A DNA stretch of 64,000 bases, taken from assembly GCF_014203955.1 (NCBI RefSeq), contig NZ_JACHKA010000001.1:2573001-2637000 (forward strand). The letters run 5' to 3'. Positions 1 through 8,475 of this stretch are shown here, in pieces. A program made the position numbers and the translations under genes. The stretch's first letter is position 1. Each line of letters opens with the position of its first letter. The stretch is from Sphingobium lignivorans (GTDB lineage Bacteria; Pseudomonadota; Alphaproteobacteria; Sphingomonadales; Sphingomonadaceae). The notes under the pieces are model-generated. The model made no database searches. It had not been told where the DNA came from and worked only from the letters and a program-made list of their open reading frames with translations.

Positions 1-1
1 A

Positions 2-1015
2 GACTGCGCCCGCCTGCTCCAGCGCAGCCTCGCCGCGCTCGAAGGGCTTGTCCCCTGCCTCGATGCACGCGGCCGGAACGGACATGTCCGTCACTGCCAT
101 GGCGACTTGCATCTGGCCAATATCTGCCTGTGGCGCGGCGAGCCGACCCTGTTCGACTGTCTGGAATTCAGCACCGACCTCGCCACGACGGACGTGCTGT
201 ACGATCTCGCTTTCCTCGTCATGGACATGTGGGAAAAGGGCCTTCACGCGCAGGCCTCGCTGCTGTTCAATCGCTATCTGGACCTGACCGGGGAAGAGGA
301 CGCCATCGCGGCGATCCCGCTCTTCCTCTCCATGCGAGCAGCGATCCGCGCGCATGTCAGCGCCGTGGCGGCGCAGACACAGGGCGATGCGGCCGGGGCG
401 GAGGGGAAGCGCCGGTCCGCTGGCGCCTATCTGCGCGCGGCGCTTGCCTTTCTCGATCAGCCGTCCCCGATGCTGGTCGCCGTCGGCGGCTTCAGCGGCA
501 CCGGCAAGTCGACGCTTGCCGGGGCGTTGGCGCCGGGCCTTGGCGGTGCGCCGGGCGCGCGGTGGCTGCGCACGGACGTGCTGCGCAAGCGACTCGCGGG
601 ATTGGCGCCCGAGGAGCACCTGCCCGCCGCCGCCTACACGCCGGAACAGTCGGCGCGGGTCTATGAGACGCTCGGCGAATCCGCCGGCGCGAGCCTCGCG
701 GCAGGCAGAAGCGTCATCGTGGACGGCGTCTTCGCCAGCCCGGAAGAGCGCGCCGCGATCCGCGCGGTAGCAGCGGCCCATGGCCTGCCCTTCATCGGCC
801 TCTGGCTCGAAGCGCCCGCCGCCCTGCTCATGGACCGGGTGTCCGCCCGGCACGGCGATGCCTCGGACGCGGACGCGCGCGTCGTTTCCCTGCAACTTCA
901 ATATGATCTCGGCGATCTTTCGGACTGGCGGCGGATCGATGCGTCCGGCGCTCCGGAGGATGTCGCGCGCCGGGCAATGTCGGCACTGGAGGAGGATCAA
1001 CGCTCATGGCCCTGA
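2..1015 (+). CDS. Bifunctional APH-like / P-loop kinase-like protein (5' end outside the window)
   Basis: The reading frame is open from the first bases of the window, so the N-terminus is missing. Translation from base 2 gives a phosphotransferase catalytic loop, HCHGDLHLANI (about residues 31-41 of the visible part), typical of aminoglycoside-phosphotransferase-like kinases. A separate P-loop NTPase domain follows with Walker A GGFSGTGKST (DNA about 484-513). This APH-like plus AAA_33-type architecture is a known bacterial fusion often annotated 'bifunctional aminoglycoside phosphotransferase/ATP-binding protein'. Its substrate is not established, and drug resistance should not be assumed. 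The stop overlaps the start of the downstream alcohol dehydrogenase by 10 nt, so the two are probably translated together. The neighbours (alcohol dehydrogenase, FabI, Usp) suggest a stress or low-oxygen group; that is inference. Confidence 0.85.
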   Translation, partial: DCARLLQRSLAALEGLVPCLDARGRNGHVRHCHGDLHLANICLWRGEPTLFDCLEFSTDLATTDVLYDLAFLVMDMWEKGLHAQASLLFNRYLDLTGEEDAIAAIPLFLSMRAAIRAHVSAVAAQTQGDAAGAEGKRRSAGAYLRAALAFLDQPSPMLVAVGGFSGTGKSTLAGALAPGLGGAPGARWLRTDVLRKRLAGLAPEEHLPAAAYTPEQSARVYETLGESAGASLAAGRSVIVDGVFASPEERAAIRAVAAAHGLPFIGLWLEAPAALLMDRVSARHGDASDADARVVSLQLQYDLGDLSDWRRIDASGAPEDVARRAMSALEEDQRSWP

Positions 1016-1995
1016 TGCATGCCATGCAACTCGATGCGCCGGGCGAACGACTGCGTCCCGTCGCGCGTCCGCTGCCCGAGCCGGCGGCCGGACAGATCCG
1101 CCTCGCCATTTCCGCCTGCGGTGTCTGCCGCACGGACCTGCATGTGATGGACGGGGACATCCATGGCGTCCTGCCGATCATCCCGGGGCACGAGATCGTC
1201 GGCCGCGTCGATGCGCTCGGCCCCGGCGTGACTGGCCTTGCGCCGGGCGACCGCGTCGGCGTGCCCTGGCTCGGCCATAGCTGCGGCACCTGCCGGTTCT
1301 GCCTGAACGGGCAGGAGAATCTGTGCGACGCCCCGCTCTTCACCGGCTTCACGCGCGATGGCGGCTATGCCAGCCATTGCATCGCGGACGCACGCTATTG
1401 CTTCCCCATTCCGGACATGTTCGACGATGTCCATGCCGCCCCGCTGCTCTGCGCGGGGCTGATCGGCTATCGCGCTTACCGGCTCGCCGGGGATGCGCCC
1501 ACGCTCGGCCTCTATGGCTTCGGCGCCGCCGCGCACATCCTTGCCCAGCTCGCCATCTGGCAGGGGCGCCGCGTGCTGGCCTTCACGCGCGAGGGGGACG
1601 CGCGCAGCCAGCACTTCGCTCGCGCGCTCGGCTGCGCCTGGGCCGGGTCGTCCACGCAGCCCTCGCCCGAGCCGCTCGATGCCGCCATCATCTTCGCGCC
1701 GGATGGAGCGCTGGTGCCCCGCGCGCTCAAGGCCGTCCGCAAGGGCGGGCGCGTGGTCTGCGCCGGCATCCACATGTCCGATATCCCGGCCTTTCCCTAT
1801 GCCGATCTGTGGGAGGAGCGCAGCATCCTCTCGGTCGCCAATCTGACGCGCGCCGACGGGCTGGAGTTCCTGCCCCTCGCCGCGCAGGCCGCCATCCGCA
1901 CCAGCGTGACGGCGCTGCCGCTCGATCAGGCAAACGAAGCGCTCGATCGCCTGCGGCGCGGCGATGTCGACGGCGCGCTCGTCCTCACCATGTGA
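1006..1995 (+). CDS. Zinc-dependent alcohol dehydrogenase family protein
   Basis: 329 aa, medium-chain dehydrogenase/reductase fold. The N-terminal GroES-like domain holds the catalytic zinc ligands C41 (in ACGVCRTDLH) and H62-E63 (PGHE). The structural zinc site is the four-cysteine lobe C93, C96, C99, C107. The Rossmann part has a somewhat altered glycine motif (YGFGAAA, about residue 170). It probably oxidises alcohols or reduces aldehydes with NAD(P), but the substrate cannot be read from sequence. The start at 1006 follows a GGAGGAGGA Shine-Dalgarno (988-996) at good spacing and overlaps the upstream gene by 10 nt; an in-frame ATG at 1015 is the alternative. It resembles the AdhP-like enzymes often found beside FabI and Usp genes in alphaproteobacterial stress groups. 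Confidence 0.9.
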   Translation: MALMHAMQLDAPGERLRPVARPLPEPAAGQIRLAISACGVCRTDLHVMDGDIHGVLPIIPGHEIVGRVDALGPGVTGLAPGDRVGVPWLGHSCGTCRFCLNGQENLCDAPLFTGFTRDGGYASHCIADARYCFPIPDMFDDVHAAPLLCAGLIGYRAYRLAGDAPTLGLYGFGAAAHILAQLAIWQGRRVLAFTREGDARSQHFARALGCAWAGSSTQPSPEPLDAAIIFAPDGALVPRALKAVRKGGRVVCAGIHMSDIPAFPYADLWEERSILSVANLTRADGLEFLPLAAQAAIRTSVTALPLDQANEALDRLRRGDVDGALVLTM

Positions 1996-2002
1996 AGCAC
2001 AC

Positions 2003-2752
2003 TCAGCCGGCCGTCACATTGTAGCCGCTGTCCACATAGAGGGTCTGCCCGGTGATCGTGCGCGCCTTGTCCGAGAGGAGGAAGGCCGCCATCTCCCCCA
2101 CCTGCTCGATGGTGACGAGCTGGTGCAGCGGCGCATTCTCCGCCGCCCGGCACATGAGCGCGTCGAAATGGCTGAGGCCGGATGCCGCCCGGGTCTTCAC
2201 CGGCCCGGTCGACAGGGCATTCACTCTGATGCCGCCGGGCCCCAGTTCCGCCGCGAGATAGCGCACCATCGCTTCCAGCGCGGCCTTGACCGGCCCCATG
2301 ATGCCATAGCCCGGCACGACCTTCTCCGATCCGTAGAAGCTCATCGTGAGGATGGAGCCGCCCTCGGCCATCAGCGGTTCGGCCAGATGCGCCAGCCGCG
2401 CCAGCGAATGGCAGGAAATGTCCATCGCGGTCGCGAACCCGGCCGCGGAACTGTCGACCACGCGCCCCGCGAGGTCCTCCTTCGGGGCGAAAGCGATGGA
2501 ATGGAGCAGGAAATCCAGCTTGCCCCAGCGCCGGCCGATCTCGGCGAACACCGCTTCCGCCTGATCCTGTCGCGTGACGTCGAGCGGCATCAGCAGCGGC
2601 GCGTCCAGCATCTCCGCCAGCGGCGCGGTGAAATCGCGCGTCCGCTCATTGAGATAGGTCAGCGCGATTTCCGCCCCGGCCGCCCGCAGCGCCTGCGCGC
2701 ATCCCCATGCCAGCGACTGGTCGTTGGCCAAACCGATGATGAGTCCGCGCAA
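2003..2752 (-). CDS. fabI: Enoyl-[acyl-carrier-protein] reductase, FabI type
   Basis: 249 aa short-chain dehydrogenase of the FabI family, which reduces the trans-2 double bond of enoyl-ACP with NAD(P)H in the last step of each fatty-acid elongation cycle. Visible: the N-terminal nucleotide-binding segment GLANDQSLAWG (7-17), the catalytic pair Y149 and K156 (Y-x6-K), and the C-terminal TGQTLYVDSG. The start is TTG at 2752-2750; AAGGAG sits about 7 nt upstream on the minus strand, which decides it. The gene converges with the alcohol dehydrogenase (7 nt between stops) and lies downstream of the Usp gene on the same strand. Given these neighbours it may be a stress-associated paralogue rather than the only FabI of the cell. 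Confidence 0.9.
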   Translation of the reverse strand: MRGLIIGLANDQSLAWGCAQALRAAGAEIALTYLNERTRDFTAPLAEMLDAPLLMPLDVTRQDQAEAVFAEIGRRWGKLDFLLHSIAFAPKEDLAGRVVDSSAAGFATAMDISCHSLARLAHLAEPLMAEGGSILTMSFYGSEKVVPGYGIMGPVKAALEAMVRYLAAELGPGGIRVNALSTGPVKTRAASGLSHFDALMCRAAENAPLHQLVTIEQVGEMAAFLLSDKARTITGQTLYVDSGYNVTAG

Positions 2753-2791
2753 AATCGTCTCCTTCCTGCTGCCGTTCCGTGCGCCCGCCGC

Positions 2792-3607
2792 CTAGCGCGT
2801 CGCCCGCACCATGAGCGTATCGACTGGCACCCAGCTCAACAGCGCCTCGGCGGTGCGGCCGATCACGGCATGGGCCAGCGCGCTCTTGCCGTGCGTGCCC
2901 AGCACGACGAGGTCGGGCCTGTCCTCGGCCAGGCTCCTGCGGATCGCGCCGTCGGTGGAACCGAAGCGCAGATCGATCTCGATCCGGCCCCTCAGCGCCG
3001 TCGATATGTCGGGGTGGGACAGGAATTGCGCGACGTCCCGCTCCACTTCGCAAAGGAGCTGCGTATGTCCTTCCTCGCTGTCGAGCCATGCCTCATAGGG
3101 CACATGATAGGCATGGACGAGCCGCACATGCGCCGCCGGAAACAGCCGTACGGCAGTGATCAGCGCCGCGCGCGAGCAGTCGGAGAGGTCGGAGGCGATG
3201 AGCAGCCGGGCATAAGGCGCGTGCGGCCGCTGCTTGACGACCAGCACCGGCGTGTCGGCATGGCGGACCACATAATCGACGGCGGTGCCGAGAAAATAAT
3301 CGCCCAGGCTGTGCGTGCGCGCCACGCCGGTCACGATGAGCGCCGCGCCCTGCCCCGCTTCCGCGATCTTCGCGGGTGCCGATCCTTCCGGCAGAAGAAT
3401 GCGGACGTCGGCAGCGGGATCGGGCAGCACGGCGCGCACCGCCGCTTCCAGCGCATCGTGGTCCTGCCGCGCCTCGCCGGGATCGACGACATGGATGACC
3501 TCGACGGGCTTGCCCCATGCCGCGCCCAGGCTGAGGGCCCGGTCGATCGCGCGGTCGCTCCTGGCGCTCAGGTCGGTGGCGACCAGGACCGGGCCGTCGA
3601 TATTCAT
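2792..3607 (-). CDS. Tandem universal stress protein (two UspA domains)
   Basis: 271 aa with two UspA domains, about residues 1-140 and 145-271. The first opens with PVLVATDLSARSDRAIDRAL and the second with RLLIASDLSDCSRAAL. The second carries a nucleotide-loop-like G-T-H-G-x9-G segment, with R instead of S/T after the last G. Proteins of this kind are cytoplasmic stress or dormancy factors. The ATG at 3607 is chosen over a longer 289-codon version because GGAGAC lies just upstream of MNIDGP and Usp proteins start right before the first beta strand. It is upstream of fabI with 39 nt between, so the two are likely co-transcribed. About 30 nt upstream of the start is a perfect GTTGC-G-GCAAC inverted repeat (3636-3646), a possible but unproven regulator site. 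Confidence 0.88.
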   Translation of the reverse strand: MNIDGPVLVATDLSARSDRAIDRALSLGAAWGKPVEVIHVVDPGEARQDHDALEAAVRAVLPDPAADVRILLPEGSAPAKIAEAGQGAALIVTGVARTHSLGDYFLGTAVDYVVRHADTPVLVVKQRPHAPYARLLIASDLSDCSRAALITAVRLFPAAHVRLVHAYHVPYEAWLDSEEGHTQLLCEVERDVAQFLSHPDISTALRGRIEIDLRFGSTDGAIRRSLAEDRPDLVVLGTHGKSALAHAVIGRTAEALLSWVPVDTLMVRATR

Positions 3608-3748
3608 GAGCTGTCTCCGTTTCTCGAGGCGAGGCGTTGCGGCAACCCGATGACCTTGCACGTCGGGGCAGCGGCACGCAATGTGTGGTTTCCCAGGCGG
3701 CAGTTTTTAATTTTTTCAATCACCTGGCGCCCCTTCCCGGGCGCGCGC

Positions 3749-4345
3749 TCAGTCGATCGGGCGGCGAGCGCGCAGGGCCTGCGCGAGCGTGCCTTCGTCC
3801 AGATAATCGAGCTCGCCGCCGATCGGCACGCCATGGGCAAGCTGGGTCAGCCGCACCGGATAGGCCTCCAGCCGCTCCGCGATGTAATGGGCCGTGGTCT
3901 GCCCCTCGAGCGTCGCGTTCATGGCGAGCACGACTTCGTCGATGCCCCCCTGCGCGACCCGCTGCACCAGCGGCGCGATCGCCAGATCCTCGGGGCGCAC
4001 GCCTTCGAGCGCGGAAAGCCGCCCGCCCAGCACATGGAAGCGGCCGGGGAACAGGCGCGATTTCTCCAGTGCCCAGAGATCGGCCACATCCTCGACCACG
4101 CACAGCGCGCGTCCGTCGCGGCGCGGGTCCGCGCAGATGCCGCAGGGGTCGATCGTATCGATATTGCCGCAGATGGCGCACTGGACCATGCGCTCGTTCA
4201 CCGATTCGAGCGCACGCAGCAGCGGCGCCAGCGCCGTCTCCCGCTTCTGGAGGAGATGCAGCACCGCGCGCCGGGCGGATCGGGGCCCCAGACCGGGGAG
4301 CCGGGCAAGCGCCTGCGTGAGCGCGTCGATCTCGGGTGAAGCCAT
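3749..4345 (-). CDS. recR: Recombination mediator protein RecR
   Basis: 198 aa, normal length for RecR, which with RecF/RecO loads RecA at single-strand gaps. It shows the N-terminal helix-hairpin-helix ([19 protein letters not shown]), the four-cysteine zinc finger [16 protein letters not shown], the Toprim segment beginning [14 protein letters not shown], and the C-terminal [15 protein letters not shown]. The ATG at 4345 ([10 protein letters not shown]) fits the family N-terminus; the frame extends 12 codons further but without family similarity. The gene is divergent from fmt (53 nt between starts). The 141 nt between its stop and the Usp start hold an A/T-rich run but no convincing terminator. 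Confidence 0.97.
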   Translation of the reverse strand: MASPEIDALTQALARLPGLGPRSARRAVLHLLQKRETALAPLLRALESVNERMVQCAICGNIDTIDPCGICADPRRDGRALCVVEDVADLWALEKSRLFPGRFHVLGGRLSALEGVRPEDLAIAPLVQRVAQGGIDEVVLAMNATLEGQTTAHYIAERLEAYPVRLTQLAHGVPIGGELDYLDEGTLAQALRARRPID

Positions 4346-4398
4346 AAGCTCCAAATAAGGGCTTGCGCTCACGCCGCACAAGCGTTTCAGAGCAAGCC

Positions 4399-5307
4399 AT
4401 GCGGATCATCTTCATGGGCACGCCCGATTTCGCCGTGCCGACGCTCGACGCGCTGGTCGATGCCGGCCATGCCGTCGCGGCTGTCTACACCCAGCCCCCG
4501 CGCCCTGCCGGCCGGGGCAAGGCCCCGCGCCCCAGCCCCGTGCAAATGCGGGCGGAAGCGCTTGGGCTTCCCGTCCGCACGCCGCTCAGCCTGCGCGAGG
4601 AAGCCGAGCAGCTCGCCTTCGACGATCTTGAGGCGGATGTCGCGGTCGTCGCCGCTTATGGGCTCATCCTGCCGCTGCCGGTCCTCCATGCGCCGCGCCT
4701 GGGCTGTCTCAACGTCCATGCCTCGCTGCTTCCCCGCTGGCGCGGCGCCGCGCCCATTCAGCGCGCCATTCTCGCGGGCGACGCGGAGACCGGCGTCACA
4801 ATCATGGCCATGGGCAAGGGGCTCGATACCGGGCCGATGCTGGCCGCCCTGCGCACGCCCGTCGACGGCAAGACCGCGGGCGACCTCACGGGCGAGCTGG
4901 CCGTGAAGGGCGCGGCCCTGATGATCGAGGTGCTCGGCAATCTCGGCGCCTATCCGCCCGTTGTGCAGCCCGAGGACGGCGTCACTTATGCCGAAAAGAT
5001 CGGCAAGGCAGAGGCGCGGCTCGATTTCACGCGCCCGGCCGATCTGGTGCAGCGGCAGATCCAGGCCTTCAATCCCCCCGGCGCGTGGTTCGAGTTCGGC
5101 GGCGAGAGGATCCGGATCCTCGATGCCGTGCCGGCGCCGCAGAGCGGTCCGCCGGGCACCATCCTGGCGAGCGACGGCGAGATGCTGATCGCCTGCGGCA
5201 CCGGCTCGCTCGCGCCGCGCCTCGTCCAGCGCGCCGGCCGCAACCCGATGCCGACCGCCGAGCTGCTCCGTGGCTTCCCCATTCCCGCCGGCACAATGCT
5301 CGGATGA
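4399..5307 (+). CDS. fmt: Methionyl-tRNA formyltransferase
   Basis: 302 aa. It formylates initiator Met-tRNA using 10-formyl-tetrahydrofolate. The start [14 protein letters not shown] is the family N-terminus. The formyltransferase core shows the catalytic Asn/His region [20 protein letters not shown] (about residues 109-128) and the conserved [17 protein letters not shown] (about 135-151). The C-terminal OB-like domain starts near residue 205. Its TGA overlaps the truA ATG (ATGA, 4 nt), giving translational coupling of two tRNA-modifying enzymes; the def gene often found upstream is not here. Confidence 0.97.
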   Translation: MRIIFMGTPDFAVPTLDALVDAGHAVAAVYTQPPRPAGRGKAPRPSPVQMRAEALGLPVRTPLSLREEAEQLAFDDLEADVAVVAAYGLILPLPVLHAPRLGCLNVHASLLPRWRGAAPIQRAILAGDAETGVTIMAMGKGLDTGPMLAALRTPVDGKTAGDLTGELAVKGAALMIEVLGNLGAYPPVVQPEDGVTYAEKIGKAEARLDFTRPADLVQRQIQAFNPPGAWFEFGGERIRILDAVPAPQSGPPGTILASDGEMLIACGTGSLAPRLVQRAGRNPMPTAELLRGFPIPAGTMLG

Positions 5308-6059
5308 CCCGTTTCGCGCTCACCGTGGAATTTGACGGCCGCCCCTATATGGGCTGGCAGCGTCAGGCCCATGGGCCGAGCGTGCAGCAGCATATCGAGG
5401 AAGCGCTGGGCCGGATCGTCGGGGCGCCGCCGGTCGTCCATTGCGCGGGCCGCACCGATGCCGGCGTTCACGCGCTCGCCATGCGCGCGCATGTCGATCT
5501 CGACAGCGCGATCACCCCGTTCCGCCTGATGGAGGCCCTGAACGCGCATCTGCGCCCCGAGCCGATCGCCATCATCGGCTGCGAAGCCGTCGCCGATGAC
5601 TGGCATGCCCGCTTTTCCTGCCTCGCCCGGTCCTACGACTACCGGATCCTCAATCGCCGCGCGCCGCTCACTTTCGAGCAGGGACTGATCTGGCGCGTGC
5701 CGCAGCGGCTGGACAGCGACCGCATGCACGAGGCCGCGCAGCAGCTGGTCGGCCGGCATGACTTCACCACCTTTCGTTCCGCCCAATGCCAGGCCGACAG
5801 TCCGGTCCGGACGCTGGACCGGCTCGACGTGATCCGCACCGGCGAGCGCATCAGCGTCCTCGCCCGGGCCCGCAGCTTCCTGCATCATCAGGTCCGGTCC
5901 ATGGTGGGATGCCTCGTCATGGTCGGCGCCGGAAGCTGGTCCGTTTCCGATCTCAAGGCCGCGCTCGATGCGCGCGACCGCGCGGCGCTCGGCCATAACG
6001 CGCCGCCCGACGGCCTCTATTTCGTCGCCGCTTTCTATCCCGGGGAGCCGTCCCGCTAA
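5304..6059 (+). CDS. truA: tRNA pseudouridine(38-40) synthase TruA
   Basis: 251 aa. TruA converts uridines 38-40 of the anticodon arm to pseudouridine. The catalytic aspartate lies in [11 protein letters not shown] (about residues 49-59), and the N-terminal [18 protein letters not shown] and C-terminal [13 protein letters not shown] segments are typical. The start is fixed by the ATGA overlap with fmt and by the family N-terminus [12 protein letters not shown]. It is the second gene of the fmt-truA pair, and length is normal. Confidence 0.97.
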   Translation: MTRFALTVEFDGRPYMGWQRQAHGPSVQQHIEEALGRIVGAPPVVHCAGRTDAGVHALAMRAHVDLDSAITPFRLMEALNAHLRPEPIAIIGCEAVADDWHARFSCLARSYDYRILNRRAPLTFEQGLIWRVPQRLDSDRMHEAAQQLVGRHDFTTFRSAQCQADSPVRTLDRLDVIRTGERISVLARARSFLHHQVRSMVGCLVMVGAGSWSVSDLKAALDARDRAALGHNAPPDGLYFVAAFYPGEPSR

Positions 6060-6074
6060 GGAATTGTCAATCTT

Positions 6075-6560
6075 GTGAGGATAGGCCGGAACGCTGGGCG
6101 CTCGACGACGGTCGCCTTTCCTGCACTGGCTCAATGGATGGAACTCGATTTCTTCAAGGCGGAACACGCCGTGCTGCTCGATCTCCGGCAACGACTGCTG
6201 GACGGCATGGACGATGGACGGAGCGATCTCGCCCGGCTCCGCGCCCGCTTGAGCGGCCTGCTCCTCAAGCATCTGGCCAAGGAGGATCGCCATCTTTACC
6301 CGTCCCTCAAGCGGCTGGACGAGAGCGTCGCAGCCCTGCTTGCCGCGAAATATGAACGCGAGATGGGCGATCTGGCGGCGCGCTGGTGCGCCGCGCTGTC
6401 GGACTGGCCGGAAGACCGGATCGCGCGCGACCGGAACGGCTTCTGCGACCGCATGCGCCCGTTGCTCGATGCGCTGGCCAGCCGCATCCACCGCGAGGAG
6501 CATGATCTTTATCCCGCTTATGCCGCGGCGCTCGCGGACGCAGCCGCCGCCACGCACTGA
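6075..6560 (+). CDS. Hemerythrin-domain protein
   Basis: 161 aa from a GTG start at 6075; a shorter form would start at the ATG at 6138 (MELDFFKAEH, 140 aa). Helical, with the spaced histidine/acidic pattern of hemerythrin HHE domains: FKAEH, then HLAKEDRHLYP, then HREEHDLYP near the C-terminus. Such domains bind a di-iron centre and take part in oxygen, nitric oxide or redox sensing and protection; which applies here is unknown. An AAGGA lies about 11 nt before the GTG. The gene follows truA by 15 nt and converges with the XrtA-associated amidotransferase (5 nt between stops). Confidence 0.75.
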   Translation: MRIGRNAGRSTTVAFPALAQWMELDFFKAEHAVLLDLRQRLLDGMDDGRSDLARLRARLSGLLLKHLAKEDRHLYPSLKRLDESVAALLAAKYEREMGDLAARWCAALSDWPEDRIARDRNGFCDRMRPLLDALASRIHREEHDLYPAYAAALADAAAATH

Positions 6561-6565
6561 AGCGG

Positions 6566-8464
6566 TCAGCCGAGCCCGAAGAGCCGGCCCAGCGCCTTGT
6601 CGAGCATGACCAGCTGCCAGAGCAGACGCCCATGATCGCTGAGGCCACTGCGATGGGTCTCGGCGAGGCGGGCGATCCGGCGCATGTCGAACCATTCGGT
6701 CCGCGCGAGGGCCGATCCGCCCGCGATCGCCCGCGCCTCGCCCGCGAGCGCGCCCCGGAACCATTCGCTGACCGGCGTCGCGAAACCCATTTTGGGCCGG
6801 TAGAGCAGGTCCAGCGGCAGCCGGTCCTCCATGCTCTTCTTGAGCAGATATTTGCCCGAGCGCCCGCGAATGCGCTGGCGGACCGGCAGGCGCGCCGCAA
6901 ACTCGACCAGCCGATGGTCGAGCATCGGCTCGCGCGCTTCCAGGCTCACGGCCATGCTCATGCGGTCGGTCTTGGTGAGGATGTCGCCCGGCAGCCAGAT
7001 CTTGATGTCCGCATATTGCGCCCGGTCGATGGCGTCGCGCGCCGGCGCGTTCCGCATGGCGGCGACATAGCGGTCCTCTGCACGATGGCCCTGCAGGCCT
7101 GACCGGGCGAGATCGGTGAAAAGCGCCGCGCGCAGCGGCGCGGGCGTCACGCCCACCGATGCGGCATAGGCCTCCGCCCCGTCGGCCGCGAGCGCCTGCA
7201 GCGTGGTGCGGGCGCGCAGGAAGCGCGGCGCCCAGTCCGCCTTGGGATAGATCGCGCCCAGCGACCCGAAGACCGCGCGGCGGACGCCCGCAGGCAGGAC
7301 GCGCCGCGTCATTTCCTCGCGATGCTGGAACAGGTGGCGCCGATAGCCGGCGAAGGCCTCGTCCGCCCCGTCGCCGGACAGTGCCACCGTGACGGTCTCG
7401 CGCGCCAGCTCGCAGACCCGGAAGGTCGGCAGGGCCGAGGCATCCGCGAACGGCTCGTCGAAATGGTCGGCGATCCGGTCGATCAGCGAAAAATCGTCGG
7501 GCGAGACGATCCGGCTGCGATGATCGGTGCCGAAGCGCCGGGCAACGCGCTCGGCATGCGCGGTCTCGTCCAGCGCGGCGACGTCGAAGCCGATGGTGCA
7601 GGTCCGGACCGGCTGCCGGCTGTTCTCCGCCATCAGCGCGACCACCGTGCTGCTGTCCACGCCGCCCGAGAGGAAAGCGCCGAGCGGCACGTCGGCCACC
7701 ATCCGCGAGCGGACAGCGTCACGCAGCTTCTCCCGCAATGTCTCTTCCAGCACTTCGGGCCGCGCGGTTTCGCGATCGGCGAAGCTGATGTCCCAGTAGC
7801 GGCGCGGCGCCGGCAGCGGGCGCCCCCGCACCGCGAGCAGATGCTCGCCGGCCGCGAGCTTCTTCACGCCTTTCACGATGCAGCTGTCGTCCGGCACATA
7901 GCCATAGGCCAGATAGTCCTCGACGGCGGTCAGCTCAGGTTCGCGCCGCAGGCCGGGATGCGCGAGCAAGCCCTTGAGTTCCGAGGCGAAGATCAGGCTG
8001 CCATCGGCCAGCGAGGCATAATGGAGCGGCTTCACGCCGAACCGGTCGCGCACCAGCCACAGCGATTGCGTGCGCAGGTCGTACAGCGCGAAGGCGAACA
8101 TGCCGTTGAGGCGATCGACGCATTGCTCGCCCCATTGCCGCCAGCCATGCAGGATGACTTCGGTGTCGCTCTGCGTGCGGAACACATGGCCGCGCTCTTC
8201 CAGCTCACTGCGCAGGTCCGCGAAATTGTAGATCTCGCCATTGAAGGTGACGACGAGATCGCCTTCGCTCGTCGCCATGGGCTGCGCGCCGCCGCCCAGA
8301 TCGATGATGGAGAGGCGCAAATGCCCCAGCCCGATGCCGGGGCCCATCCACAGGCCCGATCCGTCCGGCCCGCGATGCTCCATCGGCGCGAGCATGGCGC
8401 GCACGCGCGCTTCCTCGACCGGCTTGGCCGTCCCGACGTGAAAGATGCCTGCGATGCCGCACAT
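6566..8464 (-). CDS. XrtA/PEP-CTERM system amidotransferase (asparagine synthetase B-like)
   Basis: 632 aa. Class II glutamine amidotransferase with nucleophile C2 (MCGIAGIFHV) and the PRGPDG-like segment HRGPDGSG, followed by an AsnB-like ATP-binding synthetase domain with the PP-loop SGGVDSS (about residue 262). Glutaminase-released ammonia would be passed to an AMP-activated carboxylate, here presumably on a polysaccharide sugar acid (inference). It is the last gene of the minus-strand XrtA locus, 11 nt after the exosortase gene, and matches the exosortase-A-associated amidotransferase group rather than housekeeping asparagine synthetase. Long antisense frames over this gene are composition artefacts. 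Confidence 0.9.
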   Translation of the reverse strand: MCGIAGIFHVGTAKPVEEARVRAMLAPMEHRGPDGSGLWMGPGIGLGHLRLSIIDLGGGAQPMATSEGDLVVTFNGEIYNFADLRSELEERGHVFRTQSDTEVILHGWRQWGEQCVDRLNGMFAFALYDLRTQSLWLVRDRFGVKPLHYASLADGSLIFASELKGLLAHPGLRREPELTAVEDYLAYGYVPDDSCIVKGVKKLAAGEHLLAVRGRPLPAPRRYWDISFADRETARPEVLEETLREKLRDAVRSRMVADVPLGAFLSGGVDSSTVVALMAENSRQPVRTCTIGFDVAALDETAHAERVARRFGTDHRSRIVSPDDFSLIDRIADHFDEPFADASALPTFRVCELARETVTVALSGDGADEAFAGYRRHLFQHREEMTRRVLPAGVRRAVFGSLGAIYPKADWAPRFLRARTTLQALAADGAEAYAASVGVTPAPLRAALFTDLARSGLQGHRAEDRYVAAMRNAPARDAIDRAQYADIKIWLPGDILTKTDRMSMAVSLEAREPMLDHRLVEFAARLPVRQRIRGRSGKYLLKKSMEDRLPLDLLYRPKMGFATPVSEWFRGALAGEARAIAGGSALARTEWFDMRRIARLAETHRSGLSDHGRLLWQLVMLDKALGRLFGLG

Positions 8465-8475
8465 GAGCTGCGCGC

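Noticed and set aside
2..1015. Aminoglycoside resistance gene
   Set aside because: The APH-like loop is fused to a P-loop domain in a stress gene group, and this fusion is widespread in environmental bacteria. Resistance is not supported.
3700..3730. T/A-rich run as recR terminator
   Set aside because: On the recR strand the run is A-rich, not T-rich, after the GC hairpin, so it does not form an intrinsic terminator.
1964..4339. 791-codon plus-strand frame
   Set aside because: It is the antisense of fabI, usp and recR. Its translation is arginine/glycine-rich shadow sequence of a GC-rich genome.
4986..6764. 592-codon minus-strand frame
   Set aside because: Antisense of truA and the hemerythrin gene.
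6566..8464. Housekeeping asparagine synthetase
   Set aside because: Position at the end of the XrtA operon and sequence type match the exosortase-associated amidotransferase.
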